Of a stretch of 64,000 nt of DNA, positions 47,764 through 55,227 are shown piece after piece. The notes below the pieces were generated by a model. It was not told where the DNA came from, did no database searches, and saw nothing but the letters and a program-made list of their open reading frames with translations. The stretch lies in assembly GCA_902799245.1 (NCBI GenBank), contig CADBZY010000006.1, positions 1-64,000 of the forward strand, given 5' to 3'. Every line of letters starts with the position of its first letter. The stretch's first letter is position 1. The DNA is from an uncultured Ruminococcus sp. GTDB taxonomy: Bacteria > Bacillota > Clostridia > Oscillospirales > Acutalibacteraceae. A program made the position numbers and the translations under genes.

Positions 47764-48951
47764 TTACCTCTTCCGCTGTGTGCCGCATTCCGGGCAGAAT
47801 TTCGACGTGCGCATTTTGCGGCAGTTCGGGCAGTACCACAGCTTCGGCTTGTCTTCGTCGTCAGGCGTGAGGAAAATATTCTGCGTCGGCTGCGGTTTCG
47901 GCGCAACAGGCACATTCGGCAGTTTCTGGGCTGTCGGAAAGTGAGCTACATTCGGAATCGGCTGCGCTGTCGGAGCTTGAAAAGCATTCGGCATCGGTGC
48001 GGGATCAGGGGCAGGAGGATAGACCGCCCTGACTGCCACAAAGCCGCCGTTTTCATTCCCTGCCGCTTCGGTCATGGCGTCCGCCTGCGCGGTTGTCAGC
48101 GTCGCGGCTGCCATTGCGGGGTCGCGGTTGATCTTGGCGCGTTCAATCGTCTGTATCGTGCGCATATCCTTGTCGCAGACCGTCAGGCTTTCAATCGCCG
48201 TCGATACCACTGTGAAACCTCGCAGACTCACCCATTTTTCGGTCATGCACCCGCTCACCGCGCCGGATAGTTTGCCAACCTTTCCCGGCATATCGGACAG
48301 CCGTAGCGAACCGGTGAACAGCGTGGAGGAAGCCTCCATCAAGGCGGTGGCATATTCCGCCTGAAGCTGCGGCAGCACGTCCTGTACGGACATCGTACCG
48401 TTTGCGCCGCGGAATATTCTCTGATAGAATGCCATGGGGTCGGTGACTCTGAAAGAAAACACACCCTTTGCGTAGGCATTCGCGTTCAGTTGCAGCCCGA
48501 TTTCTTCATCGGTCACGCATATCGGAAAGGTCACGGAAAAGGGATTTCCCATATGCTCCTTCATGTCGATGTACAGAATAAACTGATGAATGGCGACGTC
48601 TCCGCCGAAGCCGACGCGGTGGAAAATCTCCTTCCCTATTCCCTTCACGCCGCCGCCGGAGAAAATGCTGGCGCTGCCGCCGTGGAAGATGTGTTCTCCC
48701 GGCTGTGTGTAGCAGTCTATGACCTTCCCCTGTTCCACGGCAATGGCGGATTGTCCCTCGTTGACAACGATGACGGAACCGTCGCTGATGACATTCTCAT
48801 CGCCCTTGGTGTTGGAGCTTCGTTCGCTGACGCGCTTTTTGCCGCGATAGGCAAGAATTCCCTGCGGAATGCTGTCGCAGTAATACATTTCCAGCCATTG
48901 ATCCGCCATGACGCCGCCGGTTGCGCCGGTGAATGCCTTTATTATTCCCAT
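47764..48951 (-). CDS. Second SPFH-domain protein of the YdjI type, one zinc ribbon
   Basis: A 395-residue paralogue of the protein at 14873: MGIIKAFTGATGGVMADQWL start, the SPFH region with VSERSSNTKGDENVISDGSV, and the helix AKINRDPAMAAATLTTAQAD. It ends with a single zinc ribbon (YCPNCRKMRTSKFCPECGTQ) after a Pro-rich linker. It has no YdjG or YdjH neighbour, in contrast to the first copy. It may join the same membrane complex or work alone. A promoter could lie in the AT-rich 48960-49010 stretch shared with the divergent gene. Confidence 0.9.
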   Translation of the reverse strand: MGIIKAFTGATGGVMADQWLEMYYCDSIPQGILAYRGKKRVSERSSNTKGDENVISDGSVIVVNEGQSAIAVEQGKVIDCYTQPGEHIFHGGSASIFSGGGVKGIGKEIFHRVGFGGDVAIHQFILYIDMKEHMGNPFSVTFPICVTDEEIGLQLNANAYAKGVFSFRVTDPMAFYQRIFRGANGTMSVQDVLPQLQAEYATALMEASSTLFTGSLRLSDMPGKVGKLSGAVSGCMTEKWVSLRGFTVVSTAIESLTVCDKDMRTIQTIERAKINRDPAMAAATLTTAQADAMTEAAGNENGGFVAVRAVYPPAPDPAPMPNAFQAPTAQPIPNVAHFPTAQKLPNVPVAPKPQPTQNIFLTPDDEDKPKLWYCPNCRKMRTSKFCPECGTQRKR

Positions 48952-49063
48952 TTTGCAAGCCTCCTGCTGACATTCTTTTATGTTATATTCATTATAATGT
49001 ATTATTGGCGCAGCGTCAACCGGTCATATTTCTTTTTATCATAACCTAACAGGAGAAACAGTC

Positions 49064-50008
49064 ATGAATTTCATTGACGCACTGAAAAGCGAAGACATAG
49101 AAAATATACGAAAAATCCCCAAAGCCGACCTGCACAATCATTTTGTGCTCGGCGGCAGCAGGGAGTATATTTCTCAAAAGACCGGACATATCATAAAATC
49201 GATCACCAAACCGCTTGCTTCCATGCGTGAAATGGACGAATGGAACGGCAAATATATCGGGGATTATTTCAACAGCCCCGAGGGACGGAAATTTCTGATT
49301 GAAGCCGCCTTTGTGCAGGCGAAAGCCGACGGTGTGACGCTGCTGGAAATCGGCGAGGACGTCTGGGGACTGGCTGAATTTTTCAACAATGACGTAGGAG
49401 AACTGATCGGCATTTTTCAGGAGATCAACCACCGCGTTGCGCCTGAAATCGAGCTGCGCCTGCAAATCGGGCTTTCGCGGCACTGTCCCGTTGACTATTT
49501 GGAGGACTGCTTCAGTCGCTTCCGGGGAAGGAAGGAATTCTATTCCATTGACCTCTACGGTGACGAGCTGGCGCAGCCCATCGAAAATTTCGTCCCCATC
49601 TATTGTAATGCAGCCGAAGACGGGCTGGTGCTCAAAGCACACGTCGGCGAATGGGGAACGGCACAGGATATTGTCACCGCGGTAAAAACGCTTCACCTCG
49701 ACGAAGTGCAACACGGCATCGCCGCCGCGGATGATGAAAGCGTCATGGATTTTCTGGCGGAGAAAAATATCCGGCTCAATATAACCCCGTCCAGCAACGT
49801 CCTTTTAGGCAGAGTTTCGGATATGGAACATCATCCTATCGCCAAGCTCTACCGTCACGGAATCGACGTCACGGTCAATTCCGACGACGTGCTGATCTTT
49901 GATTCCGACGTATCGAAGGAATACCTTCGCCTTTACCAATCCGGCTGCCTGACGGCGGAGGAACTGGACGACATCAGAATAAATTCACTCGGAGGTAAAA
50001 AAGCATGA
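49064..50008 (+). CDS. Adenosine deaminase-like metal-dependent hydrolase
   Basis: A 314-residue amidohydrolase of the adenosine/AMP deaminase family: metal motif KADLHNHFVLGG, the HAGE-type motif changed to KAHVGEWG, VQHGIAA, and TPSSNVLLG plus the VNSDDVLIFDSDVSKEY region with the metal-binding Asp. Active-site residues are present, but the protein is shorter than classical Add (about 335-350) and the substrate pocket segments differ, so a deaminase of another nucleoside is possible. AGGAG lies 9 bases before the ATG. The esterase gene overlaps its stop (ATGA). Confidence 0.88.
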   Translation: MNFIDALKSEDIENIRKIPKADLHNHFVLGGSREYISQKTGHIIKSITKPLASMREMDEWNGKYIGDYFNSPEGRKFLIEAAFVQAKADGVTLLEIGEDVWGLAEFFNNDVGELIGIFQEINHRVAPEIELRLQIGLSRHCPVDYLEDCFSRFRGRKEFYSIDLYGDELAQPIENFVPIYCNAAEDGLVLKAHVGEWGTAQDIVTAVKTLHLDEVQHGIAAADDESVMDFLAEKNIRLNITPSSNVLLGRVSDMEHHPIAKLYRHGIDVTVNSDDVLIFDSDVSKEYLRLYQSGCLTAEELDDIRINSLGGKKA

Positions 50009-50784
50009 GACTCAGCGGAACGGTTTATTCCAACACACTTGAAATGGACACCCCCATTTCCATCGTCACACCCAACAACCTGACGAAGGATACACCCTAC
50101 CATGTTGCCTATGTTCTGCACGGACTCAGGGGCAATGCAAGCAGCTGGCTGGATTATTCCATGCTGTCGGTGTACGCGATGGGCAGTCATACGATATTCA
50201 TTCTGCCGGACGCCGGGCGCAGCATGTATACCGACATGAAGCACGGTTTCCGCTACTTCACCTACCTCACCGAAGAACTGCCGCAAATCTGCCGCAGCGT
50301 GTTCAACATCTCCGCGGACAGGGAACACACCGCCGTCATGGGTGCTTCCCTGGGCGGCTACGGCGCTTTGAAGTGCGCCCTCACCAAGCCGGAGCAGTAC
50401 GGGCTGTGCGCCGCGTTTTCTTCCGGTTGTCTTTTCATCAAAAACGACCTTGCCCTGATGAAAAAGCACGGTCTTGAAGCGGCGGCACAGATCTGGGGAC
50501 AGCAGCTTGCGAGCGACATTCCCTCCGCTTTCGGGGAAGATCTGGAATGGAAGCCGGAATACGAGCTGACCGAGCTTGCCAAAGCCGCCAAGCAAAAGGG
50601 AATTCTGCCCCAAATCTACATGACCTGCGGCACCGAGGACAAATTCCATCCCGATCATGTCCAATTCTGCAAGGAACTTGACGAAATCGGCATTGCCTAC
50701 CAATTTGAGGATTGGCATGCAAAACACGACTTCCTCTGCTTCGACGAAGCCCTGAAAAGGACGGTCTTTAAATTCAAACTGTAG
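50005..50784 (+). CDS. Alpha/beta hydrolase, esterase D/EstA type
   Basis: A 259-residue esterase: YVLHGLRGNASSWLDYS (oxyanion hole HG), GASLGGYGALKCAL with the nucleophile Ser, and a C-terminal HAKHDFLCFDEALKR with the catalytic His. This resembles tributyrin esterase and S-formylglutathione hydrolase-like enzymes. No signal peptide, cytoplasmic. It starts inside the deaminase-like gene's stop region (ATGA overlap), so both are translated together. Confidence 0.9.
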   Translation: MRLSGTVYSNTLEMDTPISIVTPNNLTKDTPYHVAYVLHGLRGNASSWLDYSMLSVYAMGSHTIFILPDAGRSMYTDMKHGFRYFTYLTEELPQICRSVFNISADREHTAVMGASLGGYGALKCALTKPEQYGLCAAFSSGCLFIKNDLALMKKHGLEAAAQIWGQQLASDIPSAFGEDLEWKPEYELTELAKAAKQKGILPQIYMTCGTEDKFHPDHVQFCKELDEIGIAYQFEDWHAKHDFLCFDEALKRTVFKFKL

Positions 50785-50785
50785 A

Positions 50786-50890
50786 TCAGGTAGAAGGTAG
50801 GAGGTAGGAAGTTTTCCTTCATACATTTGCGTGATGATAGCATACCTCAACCTCCTACCTTCACCCTTCAACCTTCAACCTTCACCCTAA
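50786..50890. repeat. Repeat of AAGGTAGGAGGTAGG and CCTTCAACC units
   Basis: GTAGAAGGTAGGAGGTAGG (about 50792-50811) faces CCTCCTACCTTC followed by ACCTTCAACC-type units (50850-50884). The design (short degenerate units in inverted halves) resembles the TGAATAG family, but with another unit sequence. Confidence 0.75.
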
Positions 50891-50930
50891 ATAAATCTTT
50901 CTCCTTAAAGAAAGGAGTTTCCGATACCAA

Positions 50931-51767
50931 ATGCACCTAATTAAAAGATTAAAAAAGTACCTTCACACGTACCTTCCCTTCACGCGGGCGGGTATTCAGG
51001 CGGCGATGGTGTTCCGCACGAATTTCATAGCGTGGTTTGTCGGGGATATTGTGTACTGTCTGGTGATGTATTACATCTGGCTCGCCGTATTCAATGCATC
51101 CGGCGAGGGAATGATGAACGGCTTCACCATGACCGATATGACCGTGTTTCTATTTATAACCGCCATGACCCGATTCCTCACCGACAGCGACGGTTCCTAC
51201 GACGTGGGCGAAGAAGTCAAGGACGGCAATATCGCCATGCGTCTGATCAAGCCGGTCAGCTTTCACAGCACCTTCCTTTTCACTGAAATCGGCTGGAAGC
51301 TGCTTACATTCGGACTGATATTCGCTCCGGTCGTCATCGGGGTCGAAATCTACAAATACAACGCCTATGGCGGATTTTCGCTGGATATTGCCGCATTTCT
51401 GCTCTATCTGGTCAGTATGATATTGAGCTATCTGTTTTCGTTTTACATGAACGTCTGCTTCGGCTTCATGGCGTTCTTCCTGAAGAATCTCTGGGGCTTC
51501 AACATCATCAAATCCAGCATTCTGCGCTTTCTTTCCGGCGCTATCGTCCCTCTCGCTCTCATGCCCGGCGCGTTGCGGCAGGTGCTGGAATGGCTGCCCT
51601 TTTCCTCCCTATGCTACACGCCTGTCATGATCTACATGGGCAAGTATTCCGGCAGTGAAGCCGCGCTGCGCCTTGCCATTCAATTCGGCTGGGTCATCGG
51701 CTTCTACCTCATCTCTAAGCTGATTCTCTCCACTGCCCTCCGCCACGTCACCGTACAGGGAGGATAA
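50931..51767 (+). CDS. ABC-2 family permease (PF06182-like), first of two
   Basis: A 278-residue membrane protein with six hydrophobic segments, with EEVKDGNIAMRLIKPVSF and the FLKNLWGFN region conserved in the ABC-2 membrane family found in pairs in Firmicutes. It works with a second permease (51873) and an ATPase; the only candidate nearby is at 45933. A GAAAGGAG site precedes the ATG by 13 bases. The substrate is unknown, possibly a lipid or peptide-like compound. Confidence 0.88.
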   Translation: MHLIKRLKKYLHTYLPFTRAGIQAAMVFRTNFIAWFVGDIVYCLVMYYIWLAVFNASGEGMMNGFTMTDMTVFLFITAMTRFLTDSDGSYDVGEEVKDGNIAMRLIKPVSFHSTFLFTEIGWKLLTFGLIFAPVVIGVEIYKYNAYGGFSLDIAAFLLYLVSMILSYLFSFYMNVCFGFMAFFLKNLWGFNIIKSSILRFLSGAIVPLALMPGALRQVLEWLPFSSLCYTPVMIYMGKYSGSEAALRLAIQFGWVIGFYLISKLILSTALRHVTVQGG

Positions 51768-51860
51768 GGGCGCTGCGCTTGCCGCGTGCTAAGAGAATAG
51801 TGAATGGTGAATAATGAATAGTGAATAATTAAGGAAGGCGCGTTGCGCCTTGGAATGTAA
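51768..51860 (+). repeat. Dispersed TGAATAG-type repeat
   Basis: It begins at the stop of the first permease gene: a GC hairpin (GGGCGCTGCGCTTGCC region), CTAAGAGAATAGTGAATGG and TGAATAATGAATAGTG units, the hairpin AAGGCGCGTTGCGCCTT and TTGGAAT. A complete copy that defines the module order. Confidence 0.88.
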
Positions 51861-51872
51861 AGAAGGGATATT

Positions 51873-52700
51873 TTGAAAAAGAATCGCATCAAGCATTTTT
51901 TTAAGGAAATTCATCGGGCTTTCCGGCTGCAAAGAATGTTCGCGGCGCTGCATCTGAAAAAGCTCATGGAATACAAAGTCGATTTTACCATAGGCGCCGT
52001 TGGATTCATTCTGGAGCAGGTAATCAACATCGCTTTTCTGACGATCATCTTCGGTCGGGTGGAAAACCTGCGCGGATGGGGGTATTACGAAGTCCTGTTT
52101 ATCTACGGCTTCTCCCTCTTTCCCAACGGTCTGGATCACCTGCTCTTTGACAACATCTGGAATGTCGGCTACTGGATGATCCGCAAGGGAGAATTTGACA
52201 AATACCTCACGCGTCCCATCAACACCCTGCTGATCGTCACGGTGGAGGAATTTCAGTTGGACGCGTTCGGCAAGCTGCTTTTGGGCATTGCGCTGATGGT
52301 GACGTCCATCAGACACATCGATTTGCCCTTCATCTGGTACGATATTCCCCTTGCGCTGATTGCCATACTGTTCGGTATGCTGATCTATTCCTCTATCAAG
52401 ACGATTTTCGGCGCGATTGCATTCTGGACCAAGCGCAGCGGACATCTGATGGAGGTTGCCTACAATTTGAATCAATTCTCACAGTACCCGGTCAGCATCT
52501 ACAGCCGTGCGGTGCGCGGCGCAATCACCTACGTCATCCCCTTTGCCCTCACATCCTATTACCCCGCAAGCTACCTGCTGAGGCACACGCGTCCGGTTTT
52601 CAGCATTCTCTCTCCCGCCGTCGCCGCTATCATTCTGATGATCATTGCCCTCATCGTCTGGCACAAGGGACTCGACGCCTACGAAAGCGCGGGAAGCTGA
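51873..52700 (+). CDS. ABC-2 family permease (PF06182-like), second of two
   Basis: A 275-residue membrane protein with six hydrophobic segments, with MIRKGEFDKYLTRPINTLL and the FTIGAVGFILEQVINIAFL start typical of the partner permease. The TTG start at 51873 lies behind AAGGGATA; no ATG is available further up. It forms the exporter with the 50931 permease and the ATPase at 45933. A dispersed repeat separates the two permease genes, yet both read in the same direction and are likely cotranscribed. Confidence 0.88.
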   Translation: MKKNRIKHFFKEIHRAFRLQRMFAALHLKKLMEYKVDFTIGAVGFILEQVINIAFLTIIFGRVENLRGWGYYEVLFIYGFSLFPNGLDHLLFDNIWNVGYWMIRKGEFDKYLTRPINTLLIVTVEEFQLDAFGKLLLGIALMVTSIRHIDLPFIWYDIPLALIAILFGMLIYSSIKTIFGAIAFWTKRSGHLMEVAYNLNQFSQYPVSIYSRAVRGAITYVIPFALTSYYPASYLLRHTRPVFSILSPAVAAIILMIIALIVWHKGLDAYESAGS

Positions 52701-52785
52701 AGCGCGGCACATGCGTGCCGCTAAGAGAATAGATAATAGATAATATTTTCGGAGCGCCTGGAGAAAAAACGCGCTGGATAATAAA
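52701..52785 (+). repeat. Dispersed TGAATAG-type repeat, degenerate copy
   Basis: Right after the second permease stop: hairpin GCGCGGCACATGCGTGCCGC, then TAAGAGAATAGATAATAGAT units (52721-52744), then GC-rich sequence and GGATAATAAAA. Confidence 0.78.
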
Positions 52786-52796
52786 AGGATGATTCG

Positions 52797-53309
52797 ATGA
52801 AACAGCTTTTTGAAATTGACCTGCACGATTACGACGGATGCACCAAGGTATTCAGCCGTCCTTCCGCAAGGGGGATTATATTCAGCGAAGGAAAAATTGC
52901 CCTTGTCTACAGCAGGAAAGAAAACTACTACAAATTTCCCGGAGGCGGCATCAAACACGGCGAGGACCCGAAAACCGCCCTTGTGCGCGAGGTCAGGGAA
53001 GAAGTGGGCTTGACGGTCATTCCCGAAAGCATTGCCGAATTCGGCAGCGTCATGCGCAGGCACAAGAGCAATTATGAACCCGACACCGTCTTTGAGCAGG
53101 AGAATTTCTATTATGTGTGTGCTGTAGAGGATGAAATCGCGGAGCAGCATTTGGACGATTATGAAAAAAAAGCGGAATTTACACTGCAATTCACCGACAT
53201 TGACGAAGCCATCCGCGTCAACGATGCCTATTCCAGCGAAAATCTGTTTGATCATATCATGATCAAGCGGGAGCTGCGCGTGCTGCAAATCATACGGGAA
53301 CAGTATTAA
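52797..53309 (+). CDS. Nudix hydrolase
   Basis: A 170-residue Nudix protein with the box GGGIKHGEDPKTALVREV continuing REEVGL (G-x5-E-x7-REVREEVG). N-terminal strands SARGIIFSEGKIALVYS precede it. The substrate is not predictable. It is followed by a 25-codon frame whose start overlaps the stop (TAATG). Confidence 0.92.
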   Translation: MKQLFEIDLHDYDGCTKVFSRPSARGIIFSEGKIALVYSRKENYYKFPGGGIKHGEDPKTALVREVREEVGLTVIPESIAEFGSVMRRHKSNYEPDTVFEQENFYYVCAVEDEIAEQHLDDYEKKAEFTLQFTDIDEAIRVNDAYSSENLFDHIMIKRELRVLQIIREQY

Positions 53310-53386
53310 TGAGATGGTGTTTTTCCTGCGGTGACGAACTGCATACACAGAAGATGTACGAAAACTTTTTTCAGTATTACGATTGA
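53309..53386 (+). CDS. Tiny CxxC protein coupled to the Nudix gene
   Basis: A 25-codon frame, MRWCFSCGDELHTQKMYENF and five more residues, starts in the TAATG overlap with the Nudix stop. It holds a CFSCG pair like a half zinc ribbon. It may be a true small protein or the decayed tail of a longer C-terminal domain. No other evidence. Confidence 0.35.
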   Translation: MRWCFSCGDELHTQKMYENFFQYYD

Positions 53387-53392
53387 AAAATA

Positions 53393-53436
53393 AAAAGCCG
53401 CGGCAAGTCGCTTCAAAAACGGCCTGCCGCGGTTCA
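53393..53436. terminator. Terminator between the Nudix gene and the DUF6465 gene
   Basis: AGCCGCGGCA (53396-53405) pairs with TGCCGCGGTT (53424-53433). It serves the plus-strand Nudix unit and, followed by T on the minus strand, the DUF6465 gene. Confidence 0.82.
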
Positions 53437-53483
53437 TTATTTAATCGTTGAAACAAAAAGGTATGCGCTTAATCAGAAAACAA

Positions 53484-53891
53484 TTAGCAGAAGTAAACGT
53501 CCATAGCGACGGATTCTTCGCCGGCTACGATGTATGCCTTGCTCTCGTCGGGCTTGACATAGATCTTGACGTCCTTGTCCTCGCCGACAGTCAGCTTTGC
53601 GTTCTTGATGATCTCATCAACGGAAACCTGTACGCCGCCGAACTCGATGAAAACTTCAGCCTTAGCCTCAACCTTAACTTCTTCCTTAACCTCAACCTTA
53701 ACTTCTTCCTTAACCTCAGCCTTAGCTGCTGCCTTCTTGGCTGCGGGCTTCTTCTCAGCGGTCTTCTTAGCTGCGGACTTCTTTGCGGGAGCCTCTACTG
53801 CTTCCTCGACTGCTGCGACCTCTGCCTTAACTTCTTCCTTAACTTCCTTAACCTCTGCCGCTGCGGCAGTTGCTTTCTTTGCACGTGCCAT
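53484..53891 (-). CDS. DUF6465 family protein with Lys/Ala/Glu-rich N-terminus
   Basis: A 135-residue protein. The first 80 residues are low complexity (KKSAAKKTAEKKPAAKKAAA, then repeated VKEEVKVEVKEEV), histone-like at one end and acidic at the other. The last 55 residues (FIEFGGVQVSVDEIIKNAKL, KIYVKPDESKAYIVAGEE) are the DUF6465 core. The family is common in Clostridia; its role is unknown, and nucleoid or RNA binding through the Lys-rich part is only a guess. AAGGGG lies upstream of the ATG. Confidence 0.9.
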   Translation of the reverse strand: MARAKKATAAAAEVKEVKEEVKAEVAAVEEAVEAPAKKSAAKKTAEKKPAAKKAAAKAEVKEEVKVEVKEEVKVEAKAEVFIEFGGVQVSVDEIIKNAKLTVGEDKDVKIYVKPDESKAYIVAGEESVAMDVYFC

Positions 53892-54123
53892 TGTAGTTAC
53901 CCCTTTCGGATATGTTTTTTCGTATTTTTTTGGTGTTGATAAGCATTAGCTTTATCAACTTACAGGCATATTATACACCTATTTTTCCCAAATGTCAAAC
54001 TTATACAAAATAAAAAATAATATTTGTAGCCATCGACAAAAATATAATCAAACAAGTGCAATTTATGATTGAATATTGATTAAAAATGACGGTCAGATTC
54101 GGCTTTTTGTAACTAAAAAACGG

Positions 54124-54543
54124 TCACACTTCTTCCGCGTCAGGCGCTGGATTGTCGTTTTTCTTTATAAATTCCAGCTTGTAGCCGTGGAAATACAGTT
54201 CCAGCATCGCACCGATAAAGGAATACAACAAATTGTGCGCCCAGCTAATACTGCCCATTGTAATATGATCGATGATGATCAGTAAAATATAAAAGCCAAA
54301 ATACGCATAGAAATAATGCCGCACCATCGTTCCGAGTTTCTTGTTGCGAATATGCCACATCAGGCTGCGGAACATCAGAATAAACGCCGTCACGATAAAC
54401 ATCGCGGAAAAAATCAGAAAAAGAGCGCCAATAATATAATACGCCTTGCCGATGATTCCCCTTCTGACAAGCGACACCATTACAATGAAAAACAGTGCAG
54501 CGAATACTCCGCCTGCCTGATTGATGTACTTAAACAGCTTCAT
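54124..54543 (-). CDS. Small membrane protein of unknown function
   Basis: A 139-residue protein with four hydrophobic segments (about 10-28, 35-60, 85-105, 110-130) and a charged tail (KKNDNPAPDAEEV). No family recognised. Its ATG overlaps the stop of the upstream GNAT gene by 4 bases (ATGA), so the two are translated together. Confidence 0.78.
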   Translation of the reverse strand: MKLFKYINQAGGVFAALFFIVMVSLVRRGIIGKAYYIIGALFLIFSAMFIVTAFILMFRSLMWHIRNKKLGTMVRHYFYAYFGFYILLIIIDHITMGSISWAHNLLYSFIGAMLELYFHGYKLEFIKKNDNPAPDAEEV

Positions 54544-55112
54544 TTGACAGTCTCCTTTTTATCGAAATCCTCACTCAGCAGCCCGTAGTGAGCCACATCA
54601 TAAAATACGCCGTCCTTCATAATTTCCTGTCGGGCAATGCCCTCAAATACAAACCCCAATTTATCCAGCACTCTGCGGGACGCGGCATTGTTTACCATAC
54701 AGACCGCGCCGACGCGGTTCAGATCCAGTCTGCCGAAGGCATATTCAAGAATGACCCTTCCCGCCTCGGTGGCGATGCCTTTGTTCCACAGTTCCGGATG
54801 AATATAGTAGGCAAGCGTCGCGTGCCGGCACCGGCTGTTGACATTCACGATGCCGATATTGCCGATCAGACGGTCGGTGCCGTTTTCAAAGATACCGAAT
54901 TCATAGGATGTCCCCGTGCGCCGGCAGTTGGCGTTGAATTTGATCCACCAGCGGGCGTGCGATACGTCGAAATCCCGCTGGATATTATAGGTCGTCCGGT
55001 AAATCTCGTCGCGGGCGGTCATGTCGGAGAGCGCCTGCGCGTCGCTTGTTTTGTATGCCCTGAGATAGATCCTCTCGCCCGTCAGTCTGCCGCTCTTCCA
55101 CATTCCACTCAC
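54540..55112 (-). CDS. RimJ/RimL-type GNAT acetyltransferase
   Basis: A 190-residue GNAT enzyme of the RimJ/RimL group: RLTGERIYLRAYKTSDAQAL start, LIGNIGIVNVNSRCRHATLA, YIHPELWNKGIATEAGRVIL and the VGAVCMVNNAASRRVLDKLG region. Such enzymes acetylate N-termini of ribosomal proteins or small molecules. It lies upstream of the small membrane protein in an operon. A dispersed repeat lies before its promoter region. Confidence 0.9.
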   Translation of the reverse strand: MSGMWKSGRLTGERIYLRAYKTSDAQALSDMTARDEIYRTTYNIQRDFDVSHARWWIKFNANCRRTGTSYEFGIFENGTDRLIGNIGIVNVNSRCRHATLAYYIHPELWNKGIATEAGRVILEYAFGRLDLNRVGAVCMVNNAASRRVLDKLGFVFEGIARQEIMKDGVFYDVAHYGLLSEDFDKKETVK

Positions 55113-55215
55113 CCCGAAAGCGCTCGCCTGGGAAAAAGACGTTCGCTAAAATAATAAAGAATACTGAATAATAAATAGTGAATAATGTCGAAGCGCTTCG
55201 CGCTGTAATCTATTC
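55113..55215 (+). repeat. Dispersed TGAATAG-type repeat
   Basis: GC hairpin (AAGCGCTCGCCTGGG region), GACGTTCGCTAAAATAATAA, TGAATAATAAATAGTGAATA units (55161-55184), and the hairpin GAAGCGCTTCGCGCT. It lies between the GNAT gene and the aspS 3' end. Confidence 0.82.
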
Positions 55216-55227
55216 ACTAACCACTGA

